Origin: Rothia sp. ZJ932
GTDB taxonomy: Bacteria; Actinomycetota; Actinomycetes; Actinomycetales; Micrococcaceae
Reading direction: 5' to 3'
Length of the DNA: 64,000 nucleotides
NCBI RefSeq assembly: GCF_016924835.1
Contig: NZ_CP070480.1
Span: forward strand, 1,054,001-1,118,000
The translations under genes were made by a program, and so were the position numbers. Position 1 is the stretch's first letter. Each line of letters starts with the position of its first letter. Positions 18,536 through 27,093 of this stretch are shown one piece after another. The notes beneath the pieces are model-generated. The model searched no databases, was not told where the DNA came from, and was given only the letters and a program-made list of their open reading frames with translations.

Positions 18536-19453
18536 ATGTGCGGTCGTTATGCTCTGAACTTTGACCACGGCGTTTATCTTGCGGGCGTGCCCTTAGAACA
18601 CGAGATTCGCAATTTTAACGTTGCACCCACTCATACTGTGCCGGTTATTGTGGAGCGTTTGGCTCCTCCTGAGTTATTTGCTGACGACAGCGCTCAGGTG
18701 GGGGAGCGCGTCCGCCTGGACGATTCTGCACAAGAAACAGTGCGTGAAATTCACTTTGCCAGGTGGGGTTTACTACCAAGTTGGGCGAAGGACGCGAGTT
18801 TCGCGGCGAGGGCTTTCAACGCTCGCTCAGAGACAGTGCTGAGTAAACCGACTTTTCGTGCGGCGGCTGTGCGTGGGCACTGTGCTATTCCGGTCAGCGG
18901 GTACTTTGAGTGGAAAACTGAAACCACAACCGCCGGTAAAACCCAGAAAACGCCCTATTTTATTCACCGCGCAGACCGCGAGCCTATTTACTTCGCCGGT
19001 CTCTACGAGTGGTGGAAAATCACCGATGCTGAAGCGCAGAGACCAAATTCTCGTTTTGCTGGCCAGGCGGGGCAGTGGCTCTTGAGCTGTTCAATGATCA
19101 CCATACCTAGCCCCGATGAGCTGGACGCCACCGAGGCAGCTGATAATGATACTGAGGCCCTTGCTCTTATGGATCTTGGAAATCTGCATGACAGGTTGCC
19201 AGTGCCCTTGAGTGAGAAGTCTTTGGGGGTATGGCTACGTTCCGGAAAGGTATTGGGGCTTGAGGGCGAGACTGCTTTGGAGGGGGTCACCGTTCAATCT
19301 TCGGCGGTGGACGCCTTGGCGCAGGTTCTTCAAGATGCCTACCGTCAGGCCCGGAACTGGCGTATGCATCCGGTCTCAATGGAAGTGGGCAATGTAGCCA
19401 ACAACGCGCCCCATCTTATTGAGCCGGTCGAAGATTTATTGAGTGGGCTCTGA
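18536..19453 (+). CDS. SOS response-associated peptidase (SRAP, HMCES/YedK family)
   Basis: The protein shields abasic sites in single-stranded DNA by forming a thiazolidine crosslink through Cys2. The N-terminus is MCGRYALNF, so Cys2 is exposed after Met removal. Other conserved pieces are NVAPTHTVPV, ARWGLLPSWAKD, FNARSETV, CAIPVSGYFEWK (active-site Glu) and the C-terminal LPVPLSEKSLGVWL, a variant of the R(M/L)PVIL motif; the usual HxRMP histidine is present as HDRLPVP. The 305-residue length is longer than E. coli YedK because of inserts. Start codon directly follows the stop of the preceding gene. Confidence 0.93.
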   Translation: MCGRYALNFDHGVYLAGVPLEHEIRNFNVAPTHTVPVIVERLAPPELFADDSAQVGERVRLDDSAQETVREIHFARWGLLPSWAKDASFAARAFNARSETVLSKPTFRAAAVRGHCAIPVSGYFEWKTETTTAGKTQKTPYFIHRADREPIYFAGLYEWWKITDAEAQRPNSRFAGQAGQWLLSCSMITIPSPDELDATEAADNDTEALALMDLGNLHDRLPVPLSEKSLGVWLRSGKVLGLEGETALEGVTVQSSAVDALAQVLQDAYRQARNWRMHPVSMEVGNVANNAPHLIEPVEDLLSGL

Positions 19454-19502
19454 CTTTTACCTACGCCCCGTCTATGCTTCTCCGAAAACCTGCAGAATGA
19501 AA

Positions 19503-19542
19503 ACCGCCCCGCCACTTTTTGATTACAGGGTGGCGGGGTGGT
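19503..19542. terminator. Terminator between convergent genes
   Basis: ACCGCCCCGCCAC (19503-19515) pairs with GTGGCGGGGTGGT (19530-19542), with one G-T pair. It lies between the SRAP gene and the minus-strand GNAT gene. Confidence 0.75.
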
Positions 19543-19556
19543 TCTGTTAAAGCGCT

Positions 19557-20066
19557 TTAGAAAGGATCCTCTTCTGTGGGGAACCAGCGTCTGAAATCTA
19601 GGGTGAGGTAGAGGGCGAGCGCTGCGGCGTTGCCTTCGTCGATGTGTACGAAGAATTCTTCGTGACCGCTTTTGTTCAGCACTTCGCTGGTGGCTGCAAT
19701 GAGCTGTTCCGCGAGGCCTTCGCGGCGGCGTGATGAGGCGGTGAAGAGTTCGTAGATGGTGGGGGTGTTGTCGGGACCCACCATGTCGTTGCGGTTTTTG
19801 AGGGTGAGCGCTGCTGCTACGATCTGCCCGTTGTCATCGACGACAACGGGGGAGGCTTCAGCATAGAATTCACCGAATTCACCGGCGATGATTTTTTCGA
19901 TTTTTTCTTGTGCCTGCTCTTGACTCCACAGGTCGTTTGATTCGTAGGATGCGAAGTAGAGTCGCGCGAGGCTGGGCGCGTCTTCTACTTGTGCCGGGCG
20001 CGTGACGATAGTCTGCTCGCGAGGACTGATTTGGGTGTCACCTACTAAGGTGATCCTTCCGGTCAT
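19557..20066 (-). CDS. GNAT family N-acetyltransferase
   Basis: A 169-residue single-domain GNAT protein. IVTRPAQVEDAPSLARLYFAS is the typical first strand and helix, followed by the substrate region, YELFTASSRRREGLAEQLI (R-R-x-G-x-A acetyl-CoA loop) and a C-terminal NAAALALYLTLDFR. The ATG at 20066 has GGAGAA just upstream. A longer frame to 20132 has no ribosome-binding site and covers the promoter region. It is divergent from the FAH-family gene, and a 16-bp palindrome lies between them. Substrate unknown. Confidence 0.85.
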   Translation of the reverse strand: MTGRITLVGDTQISPREQTIVTRPAQVEDAPSLARLYFASYESNDLWSQEQAQEKIEKIIAGEFGEFYAEASPVVVDDNGQIVAAALTLKNRNDMVGPDNTPTIYELFTASSRRREGLAEQLIAATSEVLNKSGHEEFFVHIDEGNAAALALYLTLDFRRWFPTEEDPF

Positions 20067-20116
20067 GGTGTTCTCCTTCGCATCAGTGAGATGGCTTTCA
20101 CCTAAGATTACTGGTT

Positions 20117-20132
20117 TTGTACAGATGTACAA
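20117..20132. promoter_or_regulatory. Perfect 16-bp palindrome, candidate operator
   Basis: TTGTACA-GA-TGTACAA, a perfect 7-2-7 palindrome in the space between the divergent GNAT and FAH-family genes. The core TACAGATGTA fits the TACANNTGTA consensus used by CopY-type copper repressors in Firmicutes. No copper gene is adjacent, so the regulator cannot be named. Confidence 0.45.
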
Positions 20133-20235
20133 GCGGTTTCACGCAATCTTTACCAAATATTTATGCAGCGTGTCACATGCTAGTGATCGAAATGTTAGTC
20201 TAAAAGAATCTAACGCCATCGTTGAAAGGGTTGTT

Positions 20236-21081
20236 ATGAACTGGGCGCAAATGACCGATGAAGGCAGCGAGCGCGCTGTTTTTTCTACCGAAGGTTCTAG
20301 CTTTGTGTTTGAAGATTCCCTAAAAGATTTGCTGCTAGCGGGTGTGGCTCAGGGTATTGTGGACGCGGCTACTGCCTGTGCCGCCGGAGGGCAGCAGCGC
20401 AAGCCTCTTGAATCTAGCGAGCTAACCTTGCCGGTGCGTCCTGGTAAAACTCTTTGCATCGGTTTGAACTTCAGTGATCACGCGCAAGAAGTCGGTCAAG
20501 AGTTGCCCACTCACCCCACCATTTTCACGAAGTTTGATAACGCGCTGATTGGCGTAAATGATGATATTGAGTTACCTGCTGCTGACCTCTCTACTCGCAG
20601 TGACTGGGAGGTAGAGCTTGCCGTGGTGGTGGGTCGGCGCGTCCGCCGAGTCAATGAAGCGCAGGCGCGAGAGGCTATCTTTGGTTACACCGTGGCAAAC
20701 GATATTTCTGTGCGTGACTGGCAAGGGCGTACGAGCGAGTGGTTTCAGGGTAAGAACTGGGATCGTTCGACTCCGCTGGGTCCTGTTATCGTTCCGGCGC
20801 AGCAGCTAGATGTTGAGGGCGGTCTTGCGATGCGGTGTACCGTGGATGGGGTAGCGCGGCAGGACGGCAGCACCAGAAGTATGGTGTTCTCGCCCGCGCA
20901 AGTGCTTGCCTATATCAGTCAGTTTATGACCCTTGAACCCGGCGATATCATTCTCACGGGAACTCCTGCCGGCGTGGGGGTGTCATTGCGCCCGCGGGCT
21001 TGGTTGGCACCGGGGCAGGTTGTTGAAACCGAAATTGAGGGCATCGGCAAGCTCGTTAATCGTTGCATCGCCGGTCAGTAA
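20236..21081 (+). CDS. Fumarylacetoacetate hydrolase (FAH) family protein
   Basis: A 281-residue FAH-fold enzyme. The family catalyses C-C bond cleavage, decarboxylation or isomerisation of small oxo-acids with Mg2+. Visible landmarks are TLCIGLNFSDHAQEVG, FTKFDNALIGV, the metal-binding glutamates in DWEVELAVVVG, the NDISVRDWQ aspartate, and LEPGDIILTGTPAGVG near the C-terminus. ATG 20236 follows GAAAGGG; upstream in-frame codons cover the divergent promoter. The exact substrate (2-keto-3-deoxy acid, oxaloacetate or another) cannot be read from the sequence. Confidence 0.9.
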   Translation: MNWAQMTDEGSERAVFSTEGSSFVFEDSLKDLLLAGVAQGIVDAATACAAGGQQRKPLESSELTLPVRPGKTLCIGLNFSDHAQEVGQELPTHPTIFTKFDNALIGVNDDIELPAADLSTRSDWEVELAVVVGRRVRRVNEAQAREAIFGYTVANDISVRDWQGRTSEWFQGKNWDRSTPLGPVIVPAQQLDVEGGLAMRCTVDGVARQDGSTRSMVFSPAQVLAYISQFMTLEPGDIILTGTPAGVGVSLRPRAWLAPGQVVETEIEGIGKLVNRCIAGQ

Positions 21082-21120
21082 CGCAACCTAAACTTTCGTC
21101 TCAGGCACCTGAATATGTAA

Positions 21121-21166
21121 AAGGGCGACACCCACCTTGCTTATCAAGGTAAGGGGTGTCGCCCTT
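21121..21166. terminator. Terminator between convergent genes
   Basis: AAGGGCGACACCC (21121-21133) pairs with GGGTGTCGCCCTT (21154-21166). It separates the FAH-family gene from the minus-strand cysteine-rich gene. Confidence 0.8.
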
Positions 21167-21223
21167 ATGCTCATGACCTCAATGGTTGTCTGTGTGTTTA
21201 ACCAAGGAAGGTGTTAGAGGTAT

Positions 21224-21550
21224 TTAGGCTGCGTGTTCGCAGGTTGAGCAAGCGCAGTTGTTGCAGATGCAGTTAGCGCAAGCGTCGTTGCAGTCGCCAC
21301 ATTCGCAGGTTGCGTGGTTGCAGGTAGTGCAGGTGCAGTTCGCGCAGTCGCAGGTTGCACACAGATCGTTGCAGTCGCCACATTCGCAGGTGGCGCACTC
21401 ATCGTAGTGACCGTCGTGTTCGCGGTGTGCGTGACCGTCGTGCAGGTAATCAACGTGATCCAGATGGATTACAGCTTCGTGGCCGCATGAGGGGCCGTGG
21501 GTGTGTGCGTGCTCTTCTGAGTGGATGTGTTCTAGGGTTGCGGTGCTCAT
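21224..21550 (-). CDS. Cysteine/histidine-rich metallothionein-like protein
   Basis: A 108-residue protein with 20 cysteines and a histidine-rich first half. The N-terminal part (residues 1-50) contains HGPSCGHEAVIHLDHVDYL and a series of HxH and DGH pairs. Residues 53-79 and 80-106 are two imperfect copies of a 27-residue unit, both starting ATCECGDCND and both ending in CxH-like positions, rich in CxC and CxxC. This composition strongly suggests Zn, Cd or Cu sequestration, perhaps handing metal to the adjacent ArsR-type sensor. It overlaps the arsR stop by four bases (ATGA), so it is cotranscribed and coupled. Confidence 0.85.
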   Translation of the reverse strand: MSTATLEHIHSEEHAHTHGPSCGHEAVIHLDHVDYLHDGHAHREHDGHYDECATCECGDCNDLCATCDCANCTCTTCNHATCECGDCNDACANCICNNCACSTCEHAA

Positions 21551-21858
21551 TGCATCTCCTTGGTGTGTTCGTGTACATCGGTCACAATGTGGCTGATGTG
21601 GTGGTCGGTGAGTTCGTAGAGGGAGGTTCGCCCCTGCACTTCTCTGGTAATCACATGAGCTTCTCTGAGGATTTTCAGGTGATGTGAGACGAGCGGTTGT
21701 GAGACCTCTAGGTGTTCGGTGAGCTCACTGACGGTATGCGGTTTATTGACAAGGCAGTGCGCGATTGAAATTCGAATTGGATGCGCCAGTGCTGCAAAGA
21801 TTGCCACTGATGCTTCGTATTTGGTTTCCCAATCGTTTTTTTCGCCCTGTTGTTCCAT
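21547..21858 (-). CDS. ArsR/SmtB family metal-sensing repressor
   Basis: A 103-residue winged-helix repressor. FAALAHPIRISIAHCLVNKPHTV precedes the HTH ELTEHLEVSQPLVSHHLKILREA. The C-terminus has a histidine cluster DHHISHIVTDVHEHT, matching the alpha-5 metal site of SmtB/CzrA zinc sensors. A cysteine lies in IAHCLV. The start at 21858 (MEQQGE) is preferred over an upstream in-frame Met at 21894, because the latter would run through the operator. It heads an operon with the metallothionein-like gene; two matching palindromes lie upstream. Confidence 0.92.
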   Translation of the reverse strand: MEQQGEKNDWETKYEASVAIFAALAHPIRISIAHCLVNKPHTVSELTEHLEVSQPLVSHHLKILREAHVITREVQGRTSLYELTDHHISHIVTDVHEHTKEMQ

Positions 21859-21871
21859 AAATAGAACTTTA

Positions 21872-21889
21872 TATAAAGAAATCTTTATA
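21872..21889. promoter_or_regulatory. Palindromic operator 1 for the ArsR protein
   Basis: TATAAAG-AAAT-CTTTATA, a perfect 7-4-7 inverted repeat, 14 bases upstream of the arsR start. The layout resembles SmtB/CzrA operators in size and AT-richness. Confidence 0.65.
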
Positions 21890-21912
21890 CACAAGGCTTT
21901 GAGGGGATTTTG

Positions 21913-21930
21913 TATAAAAAATTCTTTATG
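21913..21930. promoter_or_regulatory. Palindromic operator 2 for the ArsR protein
   Basis: TATAAAA-AATT-CTTTATG, the same pattern as operator 1 with three substitutions. Its start lies 41 bases from that of operator 1, about four helical turns, between arsR and the divergent GntR gene. Confidence 0.6.
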
Positions 21931-22008
21931 AGAATGAGTTGCGTTTTCTCTTGTAGGGCAACTTGTGCATCTGTGATTGTTTTAAGTGATACAGATTTTG
22001 GGGTGGCC

Positions 22009-22593
22009 ATGAAAATTACAATCCACAACAACTCGTCTCTGCCCGTTTACCAGCAACTCCACCATCAGGTGGCGGACGCGGTAGCCAGGGGAGAACTACA
22101 GCCGGGGCAACCGCTACTGTCGGTACGGGCACTGGCTAAACAGCTGGCGGTCAATCCGGCAACCATCGTGAAGGCATATAACCTCCTGAAAGAGGAAAGC
22201 ATTATCGAAAGCCGCCCGCGGGGGAAAACAGTGGTTGCCTCCAAGGAAAACAGCCCTGCCCCCAAGATGATGGGAAGCTGGGAAGAAAAACTGCAGCAGG
22301 TAATTGCACTTGGACTAGCAGAGGGTCTAAGCCCCGAGCGCATTGAGCGTTCTGTGCAGGAGCTTGCAGACCGCAGAAGAATCGACATTACCCAGCTGGA
22401 GCTACCTGACACCACCGAGCACTACAAGTGGGGCTTTATCTACATCAACAAAGAAGACCCATCGATCTTCGTACCCAAAGCAATCGGTTACGGCTGGAGC
22501 CTAAACTTCGGCAACAAATGGGCGTGGGCAGTTCTGCTAGCTCTGACTGCGCCAGGAATCATTATTGTGCTAGCGGCAACAGTTCTCACCTAG
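22009..22593 (+). CDS. GntR (YtrA-type) regulator fused to a C-terminal membrane segment
   Basis: A 194-residue protein. The N-terminal GntR wHTH (residues 1-70) includes LPVYQQLHHQVADAVARGEL and VRALAKQLAVNPATIVKAY. A helical linker (about 85-130) leads to a short domain KWGFIYINKEDPSIFVPKAI, then GYGWSLNFGNKW, which resembles DUF5808. A single hydrophobic helix of about 22 residues ends the protein (WAVLLALTAPGIIIVLAATV). YtrA-type GntR proteins usually regulate ABC transporters and are soluble; this one looks membrane-tethered. The ATG at 22009 is preferred, since the longer frame starts inside operator 2. No transporter genes are adjacent. Confidence 0.85.
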   Translation: MKITIHNNSSLPVYQQLHHQVADAVARGELQPGQPLLSVRALAKQLAVNPATIVKAYNLLKEESIIESRPRGKTVVASKENSPAPKMMGSWEEKLQQVIALGLAEGLSPERIERSVQELADRRRIDITQLELPDTTEHYKWGFIYINKEDPSIFVPKAIGYGWSLNFGNKWAWAVLLALTAPGIIIVLAATVLT

Positions 22594-22791
22594 CTAGCAA
22601 AAGGACACGCTCCGCACTACCTGCGCCACCGGCATGTAATCCTGCGGGGGCGCGTCCGCCCGTCCGATACTAAAAACTAGTAGAATAGTCACTGTTCTGT
22701 GCCCTCGTATCGCACGGAAAATCTGCACCGAGCAGATCAAACGAAGGTTTGCCCTTTGTACGGGTGAACACCACACACTTGAGGAGACACT

Positions 22792-24819
22792 GTGTCTATT
22801 GAAATTACCGTTGCTGGCGAATCACGTTCGGTTGAAGCTGGCACCACCGCCGCTGAGCTTTTCGCTGAAGACCGCGAAATTGTTGTGGCGCGTGTGAACG
22901 ACGTGCTAGTTGACCTTTCCCACGAACTGACAGCTGGCGACACCGTTGTTCCGGTAAGCATCAATGAGCCGGAGGGTCTCAACGTGCTGCGCCACTCCGC
23001 TGCGCACGTGATGGCGCAGGCTGTACAGGAATACCGCAAGGACGCCAAGCTCGGCATCGGTCCCTACATCACCGACGGTTTCTACTTCGACTTTGACGTT
23101 GACGAGCCCTTCACCCCCGAAGATCTGAAAAAGATCGAAAAGAACATGGTGAAGATTATTAAGAGCGGTCAGCGTTTTCAGCGCCGCGTTGTCACCCACG
23201 ATGAGGCTGTCGCCGAAATGGCAGATGAACCCTACAAGCTTGAACTCTTGGCGCTCACCCAGGGCCCCGGTTCTGGCGCGAACGCTGCTGAGGGCGCGTC
23301 CGTTGAGGTAGGCGAAGGCGACATCACTATCTATGACAATGTGAACGCTAAGACCGGTGAGATTATTTGGAAGGATCTCTGCCGCGGCCCGCACCTGCCC
23401 AACACCAAACTGATTGCTAACGGCTACGCGTTGATGCGTGCCGGTGGCGCTTACTGGCGCGGTTCAGAGAAGAACCCCATGCTGCAGCGCATCTATGGTA
23501 CCGCTTGGCCCACCAAGGACGAACTGGTTGCCTACAAGGAGCGCATTGCTGAGGCTGAGCGTCGTGACCACCGCCGTCTGGGCGAAGAGCTTGATCTGTT
23601 CTCTTTCCCCAAGACCATTGGCCCCGGTTTGCCGGTCTTCCACCCTAAGGGCGGTATCATTCTGCGCGAGATGGAAAACTACGTGCGCACCCGCCACATT
23701 GAAGAGGGCTTCCAGTACGTGAAGACCCCGCACATCTCCAAGGAAGATCTCTTCTACACCTCCGGTCACCTGCCCTACTACGCGGACGGCATGTTCCCCG
23801 CCATGGAGGACGAGGGCCAGGCATACCGCCTCAAGGCAATGAACTGCCCCATGCACAACGAAATCTTCCGTTCACGCGGCCGTTCCTACCGCGAGTTGCC
23901 CCTGCGTTTGTTTGAGTTCGGCACTGTTTATCGTGACGAGAAGTCCGGGGTGCTGCAGGGTCTGACCCGCGTTCGCATGATTACCCAGGACGATTCACAT
24001 TCCTATGTTACCAAGGAGCAGGCACCGGACGAAGTCCGTCACCTGCTGAAGTTCATGCTGTCTCTGCTAGAGGACTTCGGCATGACCGACTTCTACCTGG
24101 AGCTTTCAACCCGCGACACCGAGGGCGATAAGAAGGACAAGTTCATCGGCACCGACGAGCAGTGGGAAGAAGCAACTGCTGTTCTTGAGAAGGTTGCGGC
24201 AGAGACCGGTCTTGAGCTGGTTGCTGACCCGGGTGGTGCTGCTTTCTACGGCCCCAAGATTTCTGTTCAGGCCAAGGACGCGATTGGCCGCACCTGGCAG
24301 ATGTCTACCGTTCAGTACGACTTCAACCAGCCCAAGCGCTTCGGCTTGGAGTACCAGGCATCTGACGGATCCCGCCAGGAGCCGGTCATGATTCACTCGG
24401 CGAAGTTCGGTTCGCTGGAGCGTTTCTTTGGTGTGCTGACTGAGCACTATGCGGGTGCCTTCCCGGCGTGGTTGGCTCCGGTGCAGGTTGTGGGTGTTCC
24501 TGTGGCTGAGGCCTTTAACGATTACATGGGTGAGGTCGCGGCGAAGTTGCAGGGTTACGGTGTACGCGTTGAGGTGGACTACGGTACTGACCGCTTCCCG
24601 AAGAAGATCCGCACCGCGTCCAAGGAGAAGGTACCCTTCATCCTTATTGCCGGTGGCGAGGACGCAGAAAACGGTGCAGTCTCATTCCGCTTCCGCGACG
24701 GCTCACAGGAAAACGGCGTGCCCGTGGACGAAGCGGTGAAGAGGATTATGGAGCACATCGAGTCAAGGAATAATGAGGAGCCGAAGACTTCATTAATTGA
24801 AATTTCCGAGAAAGCGTAG
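22792..24819 (+). CDS. thrS: Threonine-tRNA ligase
   Basis: Charges tRNA-Thr. The 675-residue class II synthetase has the TGS domain (1-65), the editing domain with [12 protein letters not shown] and CRGPHLPNT, class II motif 2 ([20 protein letters not shown]), the zinc ligands in [11 protein letters not shown], motif 3 near [15 protein letters not shown], and the anticodon-binding domain. The GTG start follows GGAG. The last roughly 12 codons ([16 protein letters not shown]) are AT-richer and unlike the usual ThrS tail, and the AT-rich island begins right after the stop. The 3' end may therefore have been rewritten by the insertion. Confidence 0.97.
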   Translation: MSIEITVAGESRSVEAGTTAAELFAEDREIVVARVNDVLVDLSHELTAGDTVVPVSINEPEGLNVLRHSAAHVMAQAVQEYRKDAKLGIGPYITDGFYFDFDVDEPFTPEDLKKIEKNMVKIIKSGQRFQRRVVTHDEAVAEMADEPYKLELLALTQGPGSGANAAEGASVEVGEGDITIYDNVNAKTGEIIWKDLCRGPHLPNTKLIANGYALMRAGGAYWRGSEKNPMLQRIYGTAWPTKDELVAYKERIAEAERRDHRRLGEELDLFSFPKTIGPGLPVFHPKGGIILREMENYVRTRHIEEGFQYVKTPHISKEDLFYTSGHLPYYADGMFPAMEDEGQAYRLKAMNCPMHNEIFRSRGRSYRELPLRLFEFGTVYRDEKSGVLQGLTRVRMITQDDSHSYVTKEQAPDEVRHLLKFMLSLLEDFGMTDFYLELSTRDTEGDKKDKFIGTDEQWEEATAVLEKVAAETGLELVADPGGAAFYGPKISVQAKDAIGRTWQMSTVQYDFNQPKRFGLEYQASDGSRQEPVMIHSAKFGSLERFFGVLTEHYAGAFPAWLAPVQVVGVPVAEAFNDYMGEVAAKLQGYGVRVEVDYGTDRFPKKIRTASKEKVPFILIAGGEDAENGAVSFRFRDGSQENGVPVDEAVKRIMEHIESRNNEEPKTSLIEISEKA

Positions 24820-24967
24820 GCTTCATCACTTATAATTGGATAGCACAACATGACGGCAGGGCTGCACGGTGAGTGCGGTCCCGTTTATTTGATGCATTTT
24901 ACCCATACTGAATTATTACTTATAAGAACTGATTTCTAAAAAAATAAAAATAAGGCTGGAAAATCCA

Positions 24968-26752
24968 ATGTACTCATCAATTTTAAATACAAAAAATTTA
25001 GTTAAATATGGTTATTATCAAATACCCAGAAACAAACCAAAAAAGGATTCTTATGGTAGCTTAGATGCTATTTACTCTCCACTGTTTAACCTAAATGAAT
25101 TCTATAAATGGATTGAGCTTGAGCTTGAGGGGATTGAGAATGGTCCAAGAAATCTCAAGGACGTTGAAAGTAGTCTCAAATTGCATACAGAAGCTATTGA
25201 ATTCACCATAGCCAAATCAGAGTTTACACGCAGGCTTTACAAATATCCTAATTTATATAGTTATGTAAATCTAGCTAAATATATAGAGATTAAAAAGGAA
25301 TATTTTAGTGAATTATTTATAGAAGATGTAAACTCAACTTCTAAATATTTTAATTCCGGTATTACATTTAATCAAAGTAAAAACATTGAACAAAGCAATC
25401 TGCAGATTGGTAAAAAAATACTAAGTTTAGATTTATCAAATTTCTATCATACGCTCTATACGCACAGCATTGAGTGGATGCTGCATGAAAAATCTATTGC
25501 AAAAGCTAACCGTTCACATAAGAAATCGGATATTGAGTCTAAGGTAACTGTTGGAAAATATTTGGATATATTAATTCAAAATTGTCAGTATAAAGAAACA
25601 CATGGTTTGCCTACCGGTACTATGGTATCTCAGGTTATCTCTGAAGCGTATATGGCAAAATTTGATCAGAAGATGAGAAGTTTAGGTAACAACTATTTCT
25701 CAAGATATGTGGATGATTTTAAATTTGCTTTTAATAGTGAAGCAGAAAAAGAAAAATTTCTGGTGGATTTCCATAAAATATGTAATGAACATGGAATTTT
25801 TGTCAACAGCCAAAAAACTCAAGAGTATAATTTTGATGAAATAGAAATTAATAGTAAAAGCGAAATTTTTAAGCTTATAAATGATCTGGAATGTACTAAA
25901 TCGAATAAAAAACTAAGAATTGCAATAAATAATATTATAGATATTGCAGTTTATGAACAGGGAAAGGGCAATAAGGGTACATTAAAATACTTATTTTCGT
26001 GCTTAAAATTGATTTCTAAAAAATCTGGATGGGAGAAGGCAGAAAAAATATTTTTTTATGCAGCAAATTATAACCCTGAATCAATATTTGAAAGGCTATT
26101 AGACCTTTCCGTTAAAAACCCGGAACAAGCAACAAGGATGATGTATTTTACAAACAGTCTTAAGGAGCATGGGGTAAGCAAAAAAACAATAAAAAAAGTT
26201 TCAAAAAAATATTTTAAAAAGAATGCTACTGCAATAACACAGCAGCTAAAATTCTTAATATTTAATAAATATAGCCATGAACTATTGCAGTTGCTTACGT
26301 TCTTTGTTGAATTCAAGATTAAATTCCCGTTTCCAGAAATAGATTTGGATGTAATTTCTGCATCCGATCTTGACGACTTTAATTTGATAATGTTAATTGC
26401 CTTGTATCGAAAATCTAAAGATTATAAAGAGGATCAGCTGGTAAATCTAATATATAATATTTTCGAAAAGGTTGATAAAGTATATTCGGAAAATAATTTA
26501 AAGTATATGACAAGAGCACACTGGTTGCTTAGATATTATGTATTTTACTTATTTAAAAATTATGAAGATTTAAAGTCGGCCTGTGATGATTGCTTACGTA
26601 TCCAGAAAGTTAAAAAGAATAGTTCAGATAATTTTCAATCTGGAATAGATTCAGGGTACGTTTTCTCATGTTCTAGCGATAAAGTTACAGTGTTCTATAA
26701 AAATATGTTGGATTTTGATATTAGGTTATTTTCTAAAAAACTTATTAAATAA
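24968..26752 (+). CDS. abiK: AbiK-type abortive-infection reverse transcriptase
   Basis: A 594-residue defence reverse transcriptase; Lactococcus AbiK, as I recall it, is 599. The RT palm starts with KILSLDLSNFYHTLYTHSI (catalytic Asp near 155), and the second motif is THGLPTGTMVSQVISEAYM. The catalytic RYVDDF (YVDD 247-250) follows. The rest is an alpha-helical domain of about 330 residues, as in AbiK, with no intron-maturase, integrase or HEPN motif seen. AbiK proteins form oligomers and make untemplated, protein-primed DNA that is needed for phage resistance. The gene is strongly AT-rich and full of AAA and AAT codons, unlike its neighbours, so it was acquired by transfer. The RBS is weak (AAGGCTGG). 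No partner gene is adjacent. Confidence 0.92.
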   Translation: MYSSILNTKNLVKYGYYQIPRNKPKKDSYGSLDAIYSPLFNLNEFYKWIELELEGIENGPRNLKDVESSLKLHTEAIEFTIAKSEFTRRLYKYPNLYSYVNLAKYIEIKKEYFSELFIEDVNSTSKYFNSGITFNQSKNIEQSNLQIGKKILSLDLSNFYHTLYTHSIEWMLHEKSIAKANRSHKKSDIESKVTVGKYLDILIQNCQYKETHGLPTGTMVSQVISEAYMAKFDQKMRSLGNNYFSRYVDDFKFAFNSEAEKEKFLVDFHKICNEHGIFVNSQKTQEYNFDEIEINSKSEIFKLINDLECTKSNKKLRIAINNIIDIAVYEQGKGNKGTLKYLFSCLKLISKKSGWEKAEKIFFYAANYNPESIFERLLDLSVKNPEQATRMMYFTNSLKEHGVSKKTIKKVSKKYFKKNATAITQQLKFLIFNKYSHELLQLLTFFVEFKIKFPFPEIDLDVISASDLDDFNLIMLIALYRKSKDYKEDQLVNLIYNIFEKVDKVYSENNLKYMTRAHWLLRYYVFYLFKNYEDLKSACDDCLRIQKVKKNSSDNFQSGIDSGYVFSCSSDKVTVFYKNMLDFDIRLFSKKLIK

Positions 26753-27093
26753 GACATTAGAATATATTCGTTTGTTTCTGCACTCTAATAAATATTCTTA
26801 TTTGTGTTGTGGTTCTTATTTATAAAGGCATACAAGGTAGAATTTATGTAGTGGAAATATGAGCTGGCTGAGCGTTGCCTGATTTGCTTTGTTGGTGCTG
26901 GTTTATCAGGTAAGTAAACTACTCGCAGGACTTCGTGTCATATGCTGATTTTTGGGCTGTGAGGCTAACCTTCATGGTTGACAAATTATTCCAAGGTTAC
27001 TTTATGGAAATCTTGGTAGAAGAAGTAAATAATTAACTTTAGTATGAGTTATATCTCTTCTTGATAGAAGGCTACTAGGTTTTTCTGTGGTAT
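26753..27093. other. AT-rich non-coding flank of abiK
   Basis: About 340 bases with no convincing gene. Base composition matches abiK rather than the chromosome. A 7-bp inverted repeat, TAACCTT ... AAGGTTA, spans about 26965-27000. A small RNA is possible but not supported by any recognised family. Confidence 0.5.

Noticed and set aside
22594-22791. T-box riboswitch upstream of thrS
   Set aside because: No AGGGTGGNACCGCG-type antiterminator or specifier stem is visible; only a small ATCTGC/GCAGAT hairpin.
24968-26752. Reverse transcriptase as a group II intron, retron or diversity-generating element
   Set aside because: No intron domains or maturase region, no retron RNA recognised, and no template/variable repeat pair. 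The motifs and length fit AbiK.
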